From contig NZ_CP114065.1 of the NCBI RefSeq assembly GCF_027627575.1, forward strand, positions 5,580,001-5,644,000: a stretch of 64,000 nt of DNA, read 5' to 3'. The notes under the pieces are model-generated. The model was given only the letters and a program-made list of their open reading frames with translations, was not told the origin of the DNA and searched no databases. Shown here in pieces: positions 1 to 8,800 of the stretch (positions are counted from its first letter, which is position 1; the number at the start of each line of letters is the position of its first letter). The DNA comes from Kribbella sp. CA-293567 (GTDB taxonomy: Bacteria > Actinomycetota > Actinomycetes > Propionibacteriales > Kribbellaceae). Made by a program: the position numbers and the translations under genes.

Positions 1-19
1 AACAGTGAAGGGAAACACC

Positions 20-1375
20 ATGAAGACCAGTCATCGGCGCGGCCTGCGTCGCGTCGTCGTCACCACCGCGGCCATCGCGACCGCCTCGGCCCTGCTCGCC
101 GCCTGCGGCGGATCGGACACCTCGGACGGCGGCACCCAGCCGGCCGCCTCGCCGGACGCCGTCAAGGCGGCGCTCGAGAAGGGCGGCACCCTCACCTACT
201 GGAGCTGGACGCCGTCGGCCGAGGCCCAGGTGAAGGCGTTCGAGAAGGAGTACCCGAACGTCAAGGTGAACTACGTCAACGCCGGGACCGGCAACGACCA
301 CTACACCAAGCTGCAGAACGCCATCAAGGCCGGCTCGGGCGCACCGGACGTCGCGCAGATCGAGTACCAGGCGCTGCCGCAGTTCGCACTGCCGGGTTCG
401 CTGGTGGACCTGCGGCAGTACGGCTTCGACAGCTTCGAGTCCGCCTACACCCCGTCGACCTGGACTGCCGTGCACGCCGGCGAGGGCCTCTACGGTCTTC
501 CCCAGGACTCCGGCCCGATGGCGTTGTTCTACAACAAGGAGGTCTTCGACAAGTACGCGCTGACCGTACCGAAGACCTGGGACGAGTACGTCGCGGCCGG
601 CAAGAAGCTGCACGCCGCCGACCCGAAGAAGTTCATCACCAACGACACCGGTGACGCCGGGTTCGCCACCAGCATGATCTGGCAGGCCGGTGGCAAGCCG
701 TTCAGGACCGACGGCAAGAACGTCACCATCAACCTGGCCGACGACGCCGGGGCGAAGAAGTGGACCGGGGTCTGGGACCAGCTCGTCACCGGTGGCCTGG
801 TGGCCGGCATCCCGGGCTGGTCGGACGAGTGGTTCAAGGCACTCGGCGACGGCACCATCGCGACGCTCGCGGTCGGTGCGTGGATGCCCGGTGTGCTCGA
901 GTCGTCGGTCAAGCCCGGCGCGGGCAAGTGGCGGGTCGCCCCGCTGCCGACGTACGACGGACAGCCCGCTACCGCGGAGAACGGCGGCGGCACCCAGTCG
1001 GTCCTCAAGCAGAGCGCGAATCCCGCGCTGGCGGCCGGTTTCGTCCAGTGGCTCAACCACGGCAACGGCGTCAAGCCGTTCCTGGCCAGCGGCGGGTTCC
1101 CGTCGACCACGGCCGACCTCAAGGACCCCACCTTCGTCGACAAGCCGAGCGCGTACTTCGGTGGTCAGCAGATCAACCAGGTGCTCACCGGCGCGGCCGG
1201 CAACGTCGTCAAGGACTGGAGCTACCTGCCGTTCCAGCTGTACGCCAACAGCATCTTCGGCGACACGGTGGGCAAGCAGTACCAGGCGAAGTCCGAGCTC
1301 GAACCGGGTCTGAAGGCCTGGCAGGACGCGCTGGTCGGCTACGGCAACCAGCAGGGCTTCCAGACCAACGGCTGA
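20..1375 (+). CDS. Sugar ABC transporter substrate-binding lipoprotein
   Basis: Extracellular solute-binding protein of the family 1 (maltose/oligosaccharide) type that would deliver sugar to an ABC importer. The ATG at 20 gives 451 aa with an N-terminal arginine-rich signal peptide and a lipobox LLAAC with the lipidated Cys at about residue 29, followed by a Gly/Ser/Asp linker. The mature part has the usual SBP features (SGAPDVAQIEYQ region, GLPQDSGPMALFYNKE ligand-site region). An in-frame GTG at 5 would add five residues and is less likely. The two permease genes normally found with such a binding protein do not follow; a GH35 beta-galactosidase does, 37 bp downstream, so permeases may lie upstream of the window. 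A beta-galactoside ligand is inferred from this neighbour only. Confidence 0.93.
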   Translation: MKTSHRRGLRRVVVTTAAIATASALLAACGGSDTSDGGTQPAASPDAVKAALEKGGTLTYWSWTPSAEAQVKAFEKEYPNVKVNYVNAGTGNDHYTKLQNAIKAGSGAPDVAQIEYQALPQFALPGSLVDLRQYGFDSFESAYTPSTWTAVHAGEGLYGLPQDSGPMALFYNKEVFDKYALTVPKTWDEYVAAGKKLHAADPKKFITNDTGDAGFATSMIWQAGGKPFRTDGKNVTINLADDAGAKKWTGVWDQLVTGGLVAGIPGWSDEWFKALGDGTIATLAVGAWMPGVLESSVKPGAGKWRVAPLPTYDGQPATAENGGGTQSVLKQSANPALAAGFVQWLNHGNGVKPFLASGGFPSTTADLKDPTFVDKPSAYFGGQQINQVLTGAAGNVVKDWSYLPFQLYANSIFGDTVGKQYQAKSELEPGLKAWQDALVGYGNQQGFQTNG

Positions 1376-1412
1376 CCGGTTCGCCGCGACTGTGTGATCC
1401 AGAAAGGGATAC

Positions 1413-3140
1413 ATGTCCGACTTCACGCTCGGTGAGGCCGATTTCCTCCTCGACGGCGCGCCGTACCGGATCCTGTCCGGTGCCCTGCACTACTTCCGGG
1501 TCCACCCGGACAGCTGGGCGGACCGGATCGAGAAGGCTCGCCTGATGGGGCTCAACACCATCGAGACGTACGTGCCGTGGAACGCCCACAGTCCCCGGCC
1601 CGGCGTCTTCGACACCGAGGGGATCCTCGATCTCGAGCGGTTCCTGCGGCTGGTGGCCGACGCCGGCCTGCACGCGATCGTCCGGCCGGGGCCCTACATC
1701 TGCGCGGAGTGGGACAACGGCGGCCTCCCCGCCTGGCTCTTCCGGGAGCCGGGCGCGGGGGTCCGCCGGCACGAGAAGCGGTTCATGGCGGCGATCGAGG
1801 AGTACCTCCAGCAGGTACTGCGAATCGTGGCGCCGCTGCAGATCCACCAGGGCGGACCAGTGCTGCTCGTTCAGGTGGAGAACGAGTACGGCGCCTTCGG
1901 CGACGACCAGGTGTATCTGAAGGCGCTGGCCGACCTGATCGGCAGGGCGGGGATCACGGTGCCCCTGGTGACCGTGGACCAGCCGGTGGACGACATGCTC
2001 GCGGCCGGCGGGCTGGACGGCGTACTGCGGACCGCGTCGTTCGGGTCGCGGAGTGCGGAGCGACTGCAGACCCTGCGCGCTCATCAGCCGTCGGGACCGC
2101 TGATGTGCATGGAGTTCTGGGACGGCTGGTTCGACCACTGGGGCGGTCCGCACCACACCACGTCGGTCGACGACGCGGCGGCGGAGCTGGACGCGTTGCT
2201 GGCGGCGGGCGCTTCGGTGAACGTCTACATGTTCCACGGTGGCACGAACTTCGGCCTGACCAACGGGGCCAACGACAAGGGGGTCTACCGGCCGACGGTC
2301 ACGTCGTACGACTACGACGCTCCGCTGGACGAGGCGGGGAACTTCACCGCGAAGTACCACGCCTTCCGGGAGGTCATCTCGCGCTATGCGCCGGTGCCAC
2401 CGCTGACGGTCGAGCCGGTCACCCCGGCTCCGGCGTTCTCGGTGCCACTGACCGATCCTGTTCCCGTCGAGGGCGAGTGGACCCGGCACACGTCACTTCC
2501 GACCCTTGACCAGTTGGGCGCCCAGCTCGCGATCTACCGGACCGAGATCGCGGTCGACGGACCTGCTCTGCTCGACGTCGGCGAGATCAGGGACCGGGCC
2601 CAGGTCTATCTCGACGGGCATCCGGTCGGCGTACTCGAACGTGAGAACCACGATCGGGCCATCCTGTTGCCGTCCGGACGTGGCCGGCTTGAACTGGTCG
2701 TCGAGGACCAGGGCCGGGTCAACTACGGACCGCGCATCGGCGAGGCCAAGGGGCTGGTGGGCGAGGTCACGCTCGACTCGCACCCACTCACCGACTGGTC
2801 GACCTGCGTGGTCGAGCTCGATACCGTTCCTGGCCTGTGGGAGTCCGGTGCCGGGCAGGCTGGGCCCACTCCGGGACCGACGGCCTGGCGAGCCACCTTC
2901 GAGGCCGACGGGCCGGTCGACCACTTCCTCCGGACGGACGCCTGGGGCAAGGGTTTCGCCTGGGTGAACGGCTTCTGCCTGGGTCGCTACTGGCATCGGG
3001 GTCCGCAACACACGCTGTACGTTCCAGGGCCCGTCGTCCGGCCGGGGCACAACGAACTGGTGGTGCTGGAACTCGACACCATGGCCGACCGGACCGCGCA
3101 CTTTACGGCCGGCCCTTCGCTCGGCCCGGTGGAGCTGTAG
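1413..3140 (+). CDS. GH35 beta-galactosidase
   Basis: Glycoside hydrolase family 35 beta-galactosidase, 575 aa, releasing terminal beta-linked galactose with retention of configuration. The TIM barrel fills about residues 1-330: the start motif GALHYFRVHPDSW, the acid/base glutamate in VENEYGAFG (about E158) and the nucleophile glutamate in CMEFWDGW (about E234). The rest looks like the beta-sandwich domains with a jelly-roll C-terminus (GFAWVNGFCLGRYW). No signal peptide is present, so it should act in the cytoplasm on imported galactosides. The start is supported by AGAAAGG at 1401-1407. It lies just behind the sugar-binding lipoprotein and is probably co-transcribed with it. Confidence 0.95.
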   Translation: MSDFTLGEADFLLDGAPYRILSGALHYFRVHPDSWADRIEKARLMGLNTIETYVPWNAHSPRPGVFDTEGILDLERFLRLVADAGLHAIVRPGPYICAEWDNGGLPAWLFREPGAGVRRHEKRFMAAIEEYLQQVLRIVAPLQIHQGGPVLLVQVENEYGAFGDDQVYLKALADLIGRAGITVPLVTVDQPVDDMLAAGGLDGVLRTASFGSRSAERLQTLRAHQPSGPLMCMEFWDGWFDHWGGPHHTTSVDDAAAELDALLAAGASVNVYMFHGGTNFGLTNGANDKGVYRPTVTSYDYDAPLDEAGNFTAKYHAFREVISRYAPVPPLTVEPVTPAPAFSVPLTDPVPVEGEWTRHTSLPTLDQLGAQLAIYRTEIAVDGPALLDVGEIRDRAQVYLDGHPVGVLERENHDRAILLPSGRGRLELVVEDQGRVNYGPRIGEAKGLVGEVTLDSHPLTDWSTCVVELDTVPGLWESGAGQAGPTPGPTAWRATFEADGPVDHFLRTDAWGKGFAWVNGFCLGRYWHRGPQHTLYVPGPVVRPGHNELVVLELDTMADRTAHFTAGPSLGPVEL

Positions 3141-3203
3141 GTCGGCGTCCCGGCCGACGGGAGATGCGTTTCCTCACTCTGGCTCTCTGAGGCTCCAGAG
3201 CGA

Positions 3204-4193
3204 CTATCTCGTGCCGGCCGGGACCGCGCCGATCTTCGTCGACAACAGGTCCGCCACCGCGTGTACCGCGCGCAGGGTCGGCGCCTGCGTGCCGGTCAGG
3301 TCGGCCAGCTCCACCACCGCGGCCAGGATCACGTCCAGTTCCAGCGGCTTGTCCTTCTCCAGGTCCTGCAGCATCGAGGTCTTGTGGTCGCCGACCCGCT
3401 CGGCGCCGTCGATCCGCTTGTCCACCGAGATGTCCGGCGTCGAACCGACCGCGGCCGCGATTGCCAGCGTCTCCTCCATCATCAGCCGGATCATCGCCCG
3501 GGTGCCCTGGTGCCGGGCGATCTCCACCATCGTCGCCCGGGCCAGCGCACTGATCGGGTTGAAGGCGGCGTTGCCGAGCAGTTTGATCCAGATGTCGTCG
3601 CGCAGGTCCTCCTCGACCGGGCACTTCAGCCCGCCGGCGATCATCGCCTCGCTGAACTCCACGCACCGGTCCGAGCGGCCACCGGCCGGCTCACCGATCG
3701 AGAACCGGGTGCCCTCCAGATGCCTGACCAGACCCGGACTCTCCAGCTCGGTCGAGCAGTAGACGACGCAACCGATCGCGCGGTCGAGCGAAAGCACCCG
3801 GGTGACCTCACCGCCGGGATCCACCGACTCGATCCGGCGCCCCTCGTACGGGCCCGGGAGCCCGTGGAAGTACCACCAGGGGATGCCGTTCTGCGCGGCC
3901 ACCACAGCCGTCCCGGCGTGCAGCAGCGGCTGGATCAACGGGCCACAGGAGGCGTACGAGTTCGCCTTCAGCCCCAGGAACACGACGTCGACCGGCCCGA
4001 TCTCGGCAGGGTCGCCGGTCGCCGGAGTACGAGCCACCCAGTCACCCCGTGGACTCAGCACCTTCACCCCACCGGCCCGGATCGCCTGCAGATGCGGGCC
4101 CCGGGCAACTAGATGCACCTCGGTCCCGCCGCGGTGCAGGGCCGCGCCGACATAGGCACCGATCGCGCCGGCGCCGAGAACAGCCACCTTCAT
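3204..4193 (-). CDS. Ketopantoate reductase family oxidoreductase (ApbA/PanE-like)
   Basis: 329-aa NAD(P)-dependent 2-dehydropantoate 2-reductase-like protein. The N-terminal Rossmann fold starts at once with VLGAGAIGAYVG (about residues 5-16), and the C-terminal helical domain carries the family pattern IWIKLLGNAAFNPISAL. The ATG at 4193 is chosen because AGGAGG lies just upstream and the Rossmann strand then begins at residue 2; in-frame codons further upstream fall into the promoter. It stands alone, convergent with the GH35 gene, with no pan genes nearby. True pantoate synthesis is therefore uncertain; many paralogues of this family act on other 2-oxo or branched substrates. Confidence 0.85.
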   Translation of the reverse strand: MKVAVLGAGAIGAYVGAALHRGGTEVHLVARGPHLQAIRAGGVKVLSPRGDWVARTPATGDPAEIGPVDVVFLGLKANSYASCGPLIQPLLHAGTAVVAAQNGIPWWYFHGLPGPYEGRRIESVDPGGEVTRVLSLDRAIGCVVYCSTELESPGLVRHLEGTRFSIGEPAGGRSDRCVEFSEAMIAGGLKCPVEEDLRDDIWIKLLGNAAFNPISALARATMVEIARHQGTRAMIRLMMEETLAIAAAVGSTPDISVDKRIDGAERVGDHKTSMLQDLEKDKPLELDVILAAVVELADLTGTQAPTLRAVHAVADLLSTKIGAVPAGTR

Positions 4194-4230
4194 CCGCTGG
4201 TCCTCCTGTCGTGTGGGCCAGAGTTGCTTG

Positions 4231-4270
4231 GTATACCGCATACAGTAGGCTGAGCAATTTTACGGGTCAA
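4231..4270 (-). promoter_or_regulatory. Promoter with GntR-like operator for the PanE-like gene
   Basis: Reading toward the PanE-like gene there is TTGACC (4265-4270), a 17-nt spacer and TACTGT (4242-4247), a good housekeeping promoter. Overlapping the -10 and the likely start is an imperfect palindrome, GTATGCGGTATAC on the minus strand (4231-4243), with GTAT/ATAC arms of the kind bound by FadR/VanR-type GntR repressors. Its place would block the polymerase. No GntR gene is in the window, so the regulator is unknown. Confidence 0.5.
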
Positions 4271-4475
4271 TGCATGATGTAGATCACATTTTCGATCGCT
4301 TGATAGGCACGCCCGATGAGGTCACCGGCGAGCACCGGACCGGCTGACCAGCAGGGACGTCGTGGCCACACGGGGCGGCCCAGGCGGACGACTTCGAGGC
4401 GGTCGCGGCGCGCGGCGAATTACCGGCTGGTCTTACTGGGTGCGGGCCGCGCCAATGTGCTACCGTTTCCGGCGG

Positions 4476-4491
4476 TTGCAGTTTTGCAGTT
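4476..4491 (+). repeat. Tandem octamer TTGCAGTT x2 ahead of the csp leader
   Basis: Two perfect head-to-tail copies of TTGCAGTT lie about 15 nt upstream of the strong hairpin at 4507 and 150 nt upstream of the cold-shock start codon. The rest of the gene-free stretch 4284-4641 shows only this repeat, the hairpin and the ribosome binding site; short ORFs across it do not look coding. Confidence 0.5.
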
Positions 4492-4506
4492 CCCCGTTCG
4501 TTTTTG

Positions 4507-4548
4507 AAACGCCCGCGGATTTGTGATCCGCAGGGCGTTTTCTCATTT
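4507..4548 (+). terminator. Intrinsic-terminator-like hairpin in the csp leader
   Basis: AAACGCCCGCGGAT (4507-4520) pairs with ATCCGCAGGGCGTTT (4526-4540) around a 5-nt loop, with one bulged A, and is followed by a T-rich run (TCTCATTT). It ends about 95 nt before the cold-shock gene start. No gene ends here on the + strand, so it is either an attenuator in the leader of the cold-shock mRNA or the terminator of a short untranslated transcript starting near 4440-4475. Confidence 0.6.
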
Positions 4549-4641
4549 CTGGGCCTCGGTCCGGTGTGGGAGGGCTCGTTCGGCAACCAGGGGACCGGCG
4601 ACCGTCGGGACCTGTTACCCGCCCCACACAAGGAGCAGATC

Positions 4642-4845
4642 ATGGCCAGCGGAACAGTGAAGTGGTTCAACGGTGAAAAGGGCTTCGGCTTCATTTCTCA
4701 GGACGGCGGCGGCGCCGACGTCTTCGTGCACTACTCGGCGATCGCGGCGGACGGCTACCGTTCGCTCGATGAGAACCAGAAGGTCGAGTTCGACCTGACC
4801 CAGGGCCCCAAGGGCCCGCAGGCGGAGAACGTCCGCCCGGTCTGA
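4642..4845 (+). CDS. Cold-shock protein (CspA family)
   Basis: 67-aa single cold-shock domain, an RNA/ssDNA-binding beta-barrel acting as RNA chaperone. Both nucleic-acid motifs are intact: KGFGFI (RNP1, about residues 14-19) and DVFVHY (RNP2, about 28-33), preceded by GTVKWFNGEKG. The ATG at 4642 follows AAGGAG (4630-4635) at correct spacing. The gene stands alone, with a long structured leader upstream and a strong terminator downstream; long regulated leaders are typical for this family. Confidence 0.97.
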   Translation: MASGTVKWFNGEKGFGFISQDGGGADVFVHYSAIAADGYRSLDENQKVEFDLTQGPKGPQAENVRPV

Positions 4846-4858
4846 ACCACCGCTTGAG

Positions 4859-4894
4859 CAAGCCCGGCCGTTCTCGGCCGGGCTTGTTCTTTTT
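4859..4894 (+). terminator. Rho-independent terminator of the csp gene
   Basis: CAAGCCCGGCCG (4859-4870), loop TTCT, then the perfect complement CGGCCGGGCTTG (4875-4886) followed by TTCTTTTT. It lies 13 bp after the csp stop and touches the stop codon of the convergent GNAT gene. Confidence 0.92.
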
Positions 4895-5378
4895 ACCGGA
4901 CCCACTGGTTCTCGCCGTCGTTCACCTCGTCCGTCTCGCGGAGTCCCGCGGCGGCCGCGACGGCGGCTGACGCCGCATGGCCGGGATGGACATGCGCGAT
5001 GATCCGCTGCGCCCCGTGAGCCTCGAGCCAGCCGACCAGGCCGACGGCCGCCTCTTTGGCCATGCCCTGCCCCTGCCAGGCCGTCCCCAGCACCCAGGCG
5101 ATCTCCGCCTCGTCACCGATCACAGTGGCCTGGACGTACCCCGCCAGTACGTCGTACTGCGTGATGCTGATCACCCAGTTGAGCCACGTCTCCCCCGGGC
5201 GCCCCGGACCGGCCACTTGCCGCCGGTAGCGCTCCGCCAGAGCCGCGGCCGTCGGCGGCTCGTCACCGGTGAAGGTATAGAGCCCCGGGTCAGCGAGCAC
5301 CTCCGCCATCGCATCGGCGTACTCGACTCGTAGTGGCAGCAGAGTGAGCCGCTCGGTACTGAAGCTGGTCGCGATCAT
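4893..5378 (-). CDS. GNAT family N-acetyltransferase
   Basis: 161-aa acetyltransferase of the RimJ/RimL type. It opens with STERLTLLPLRVEYADAMA, typical of that subgroup, and the acetyl-CoA-binding motif A region is WVLGTAWQGQGMAKEA (about residues 91-106), with Q-G-Q-G in the place of the common Q/R-G-x-G signature. The C-terminus keeps the alpha4/beta7 part (ASAAVAAAAGLRETDEV). The acetylated substrate cannot be told from sequence. It may share a transcript with the M23 gene 69 bp upstream. Confidence 0.85.
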   Translation of the reverse strand: MIATSFSTERLTLLPLRVEYADAMAEVLADPGLYTFTGDEPPTAAALAERYRRQVAGPGRPGETWLNWVISITQYDVLAGYVQATVIGDEAEIAWVLGTAWQGQGMAKEAAVGLVGWLEAHGAQRIIAHVHPGHAASAAVAAAAGLRETDEVNDGENQWVR

Positions 5379-5447
5379 CTGTTCAAGGTAGCGGCGAGCG
5401 GCTCGGCAGCTCCCTCCACTGCCGGCCCGCCCGACGCCACCTGTCCG

Positions 5448-5816
5448 CTATCCATGACGGCGCGCGTTCGGGTGCAGGTCGAACAACGGGCTCCGCTGAT
5501 CACCGACCCCGTACGGCGTGACGCGCTCCTCGTAGTGCAGATGCGGCCCGGCAGCCGCGCCAAGGCGATCCCCTGTCTCCACCGTGTCGCCCTGACGCAC
5601 CTCCGGCCCGGCCAGGTGGTCGTAGAGGTGCCAGATGGCATTGGACTCGACCACCACCTGCTCCGCCGACACCCGGACGACGACCCCGGCCATAGTGGCC
5701 CTGATCGGCGTACCGGCTGCGGCACGGTAGTCACGGCCCGAGTGGAAGCCGTGCCCGCCGTCGCCTGCGACCCCGAACTCGCAGGTCACGTCCGCGTTGT
5801 GTACCGGAGCTGCCAT
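5448..5816 (-). CDS. Small M23 (LytM-type) peptidase-fold protein
   Basis: 122-aa protein consisting almost only of an M23 metallopeptidase domain. The zinc ligands fit: H and D in HSGRDYRAAAGTPI (family HxGxD), and PHLHYEE (HxH) near residue 92. The order and spacing match cell-wall endopeptidases that cut peptidoglycan cross-bridges. There is no signal peptide or anchor, which is odd for such an enzyme; either it is a cytoplasmic or degenerate family member or a secretion signal has been lost. Start at ATG 5816. Confidence 0.75.
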   Translation of the reverse strand: MAAPVHNADVTCEFGVAGDGGHGFHSGRDYRAAAGTPIRATMAGVVVRVSAEQVVVESNAIWHLYDHLAGPEVRQGDTVETGDRLGAAAGPHLHYEERVTPYGVGDQRSPLFDLHPNARRHG

Positions 5817-5873
5817 GCCATGAGAGTGCTGGGCAACCTTCAGACAGCCTTAAAGAGCTGTCTCGGTCAAGTC

Positions 5874-8800
5874 TCAGACCCTGGCCGGCACCGCCGGGTA
5901 CGGCGCCGGCTCGACCTCCAGCTCGGCCATCCGCTGGATGTAGGTGCGGTAGGCCCGCCTGGCCTCACCATGAGCGCCACTGGCCTGGAAGGCGGTCACC
6001 AGGCCCAGGTGCGCGCGTTCGTCGTACTGGTCGCGCTGGAGGATCCGCAACAGGTACCCGGCAGTCGCATCGGGGTCGTCCTTGCCGCGCTCGGCAAGGA
6101 CCCGTGCCACTCGGACGTAGAGCGCCCTGGCCTCTTCCCGCATGCCGGCCGCCCAGTCGGCGTACACGTCCTCTTCCAGGAAGTCCCCGCTGTACGCCGC
6201 CTCTGCCGCGCGCAGCAGCGGCATGCTGTTCCCGTCCAGCCCGGCACGCGCGTCGCGGAGGAAGCCCTCGACGTCGACGGAGGCCTGGTCGCCGTCCAGC
6301 CAGATGGTGGCGCGGTCGGCGCCGACGAAGCGGTCGGCCGGGAATCGCTTCTCCGGGTCCAGCACCGAGCGGACGGTCGACAGGGCGACCGAGAGTCTGG
6401 GTGAAGCGACTGATTCACCCTGGTCGGGCCAGAGCAGGTCCAGGAGCTGCACTCGCGCGACCGGACGGCAGCGGCGGGCGACCAGAATCTTGAGGAGGTC
6501 GCGAGCCTTCTTGGAGGGCCACTCCCCCAGCTGGACCGCTTTGCCGTCCCGCAGTACCCGGAAGCCGCCCAGGCACTCGATACGCACCGGCGCCGGCCCT
6601 GTCTGCTGGCTGGCGGCCAGGGCGGCTGCGGCGTACCGCGTCGCCCCCGCGGCCAGGAACTGCTGGTGAGCCCTCAAGGCAAGCTCGCGCCCCTCAGCAC
6701 CTTGCGTACGCTCGGCGAGCATCAACTCGGCCCGCGCCTGCCCCAACGGATCACCCAGCTCATGCCGGATGTTCAGTACTTCGTGCAGCACCTCGCCGCC
6801 CTCTGCAGCCGCAAGCAGCTCCAGCGCGTCTGCCAGGCCTGCCCGGTCGCGGCGGCGACGGCAGAGTGCAGCGGACTCCTCTGCCGCGGCCGCTGCGTCC
6901 ACCTTGTTCCCTGCATGCAGGGTCACCCAGCCCAGCGCCACTAGAGCACCCGAGAGTCCAGGAACCGGTCCGTAGGCCACTGCCTGCCTGGCGATCTCCG
7001 CAAGCTCCGCAGCTCGCTCCGGCTCCTCCACCGCAAGGACTCTGGCAAGGCCGGCCAGTGACGGGACCAGCGACTGCATGTCCTTGGTGTCGTCTGCCAT
7101 GGCGATGGCTTCCTCATAGCAAGCCCTGGCCATCGCCCGATCACCGCGCTCGCGGTAGACCTCCCCTAGTACTGCGAGTGGCTGTGCCACCCGTTTCGAC
7201 TCCAGCTTCTGGTAGAGCGCCCGCGACGCCTCCAGCTCACCGATCGCCTCGTCCAGGCGACCTAGGCGAAGCAGTGCCTCGCCGCGGTTGTTCAGCGCCA
7301 GCGCACGGAACACCGCGAAGCCTGCACGGTCCGCCAGTTCTAGTGCGATCTCCAGCTCGGCCAGGCCGCGAGAGTAGTCACCCTCGGCGATGTGGTGCGA
7401 GGCCCGGTTGACCCTGATCCGGATCGACTGCAGGAGGTCGCCTGCTCTTTCCGCATGCTCCAGCGCGCGCAGGTAGTGCGATGCATTGCCGCGTGGGTCG
7501 CTGTCGACCGCGGCCAGCATCGCCAGCACCGTGTGGACGATCGCAAGAGCGCGGTCGTCACCTGACACCCGGGCGGACACCTCGGCGCCCGCAATCAGCT
7601 CCCGGCACTCGTCGAACTCGCCACGCAGCCAGTGCGCGCCCGCCCACCAAGCCTGCAACAGCGCCTCGTCAGCGGGGTACTGTCCATCGATCCGCCCCCG
7701 CCGGTACATGGCGACCGCGACGTCGGTCCGGCCGCGCAGGTGATGGATCAAACCCAGCCGCCAGGCGATCCCGACCGGGATCTCGCCGTCGGGCTCGATG
7801 ATGCGGTCGAAGCACTTCTCCGCACCCTGCCAGTCGCCGAGCACCTGCCGGGCTTCGCCTTCCAGTTGGTCCATCGCGACGTCTCGTAGCTCGTCCGGCA
7901 GCGAAGTGACGGCTACGACCACGGTCTCGGCCATGCCGCCGCTCACCATCGCATGCCCGCGTTCGGTGAGCATCCGGGCGACATGAGCCGGATCCACCGC
8001 CTGGTAGCAGGCCAAGGCGTCTCGCTGGTCCCCGACCGACTCGAACCACTGGCCCGCCTGCAGAGTCAGCTCGGCCATCCCGACCTCATCTCGGGACAGC
8101 CGATCGATGGCGAAGTCGCGGACGAGCGGGTTGAGTTCGTAGCCGTCCACCTCGCCGGCCGAGACGAGTAGGCCTCTGGTACGCAACTGCTGCAGGGTTT
8201 CCGCGGTCTCGGTCAGCCCCACCGCCTGGCAGAGCTCGGCACTGAACCTGGGCAGGACAGCAACGGCAGCAACCAATCGCCGTACGGCGGGAGGCTCTGC
8301 AGAGAAGACCTCTTCGGCCAGATAGTCGTAGAGCGGGCCATCCGACCGCACGGCTCTCCGCAACCTGCCCTGCCGCTCAGAGGCCGGTACTGTCCGCAGC
8401 GCCTCGACAGCAAGCCGCACTGCAGCAGGCCACCCCTGTACTGCGGCCTGCAGCGGCCCGGCAAGCTCCTCGGACCCCTCACCCAGTACTACATCCAGTA
8501 CGGCGAGCGTCTCCTGCACGGTGAAGGCCAGCGCGGTCGCGTCGATCTCCAGCACCTGCCCCCGGCCGCGAAGCCTGTCGATGCCGAAGGGCATCGGGGT
8601 GCGAGACGCGATCACCAGATGCAGGGACGGCGGCGCGACTCGTACCAGGCACTCGATCAGCTTCGTGGCGGGGTCACCAGGGTTGAGCTCGTGCAGGTCG
8701 TCCAGCACGAGCACCAGGTCACCGCTGAGGTTCTGCTCGAGTGCGTCGGCCAGTAGAGCGGCGTACGCGAGAGCTCTGGTGGCCTGCTCGGCATCGGCGT

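Noticed and set aside
529..1313. Long open frames on both strands inside the sugar-binding protein gene
   Set aside because: High-GC shadow frames: no ribosome binding site, Arg/Ala/Pro-rich products without motifs, and the real frame has full family sequence.
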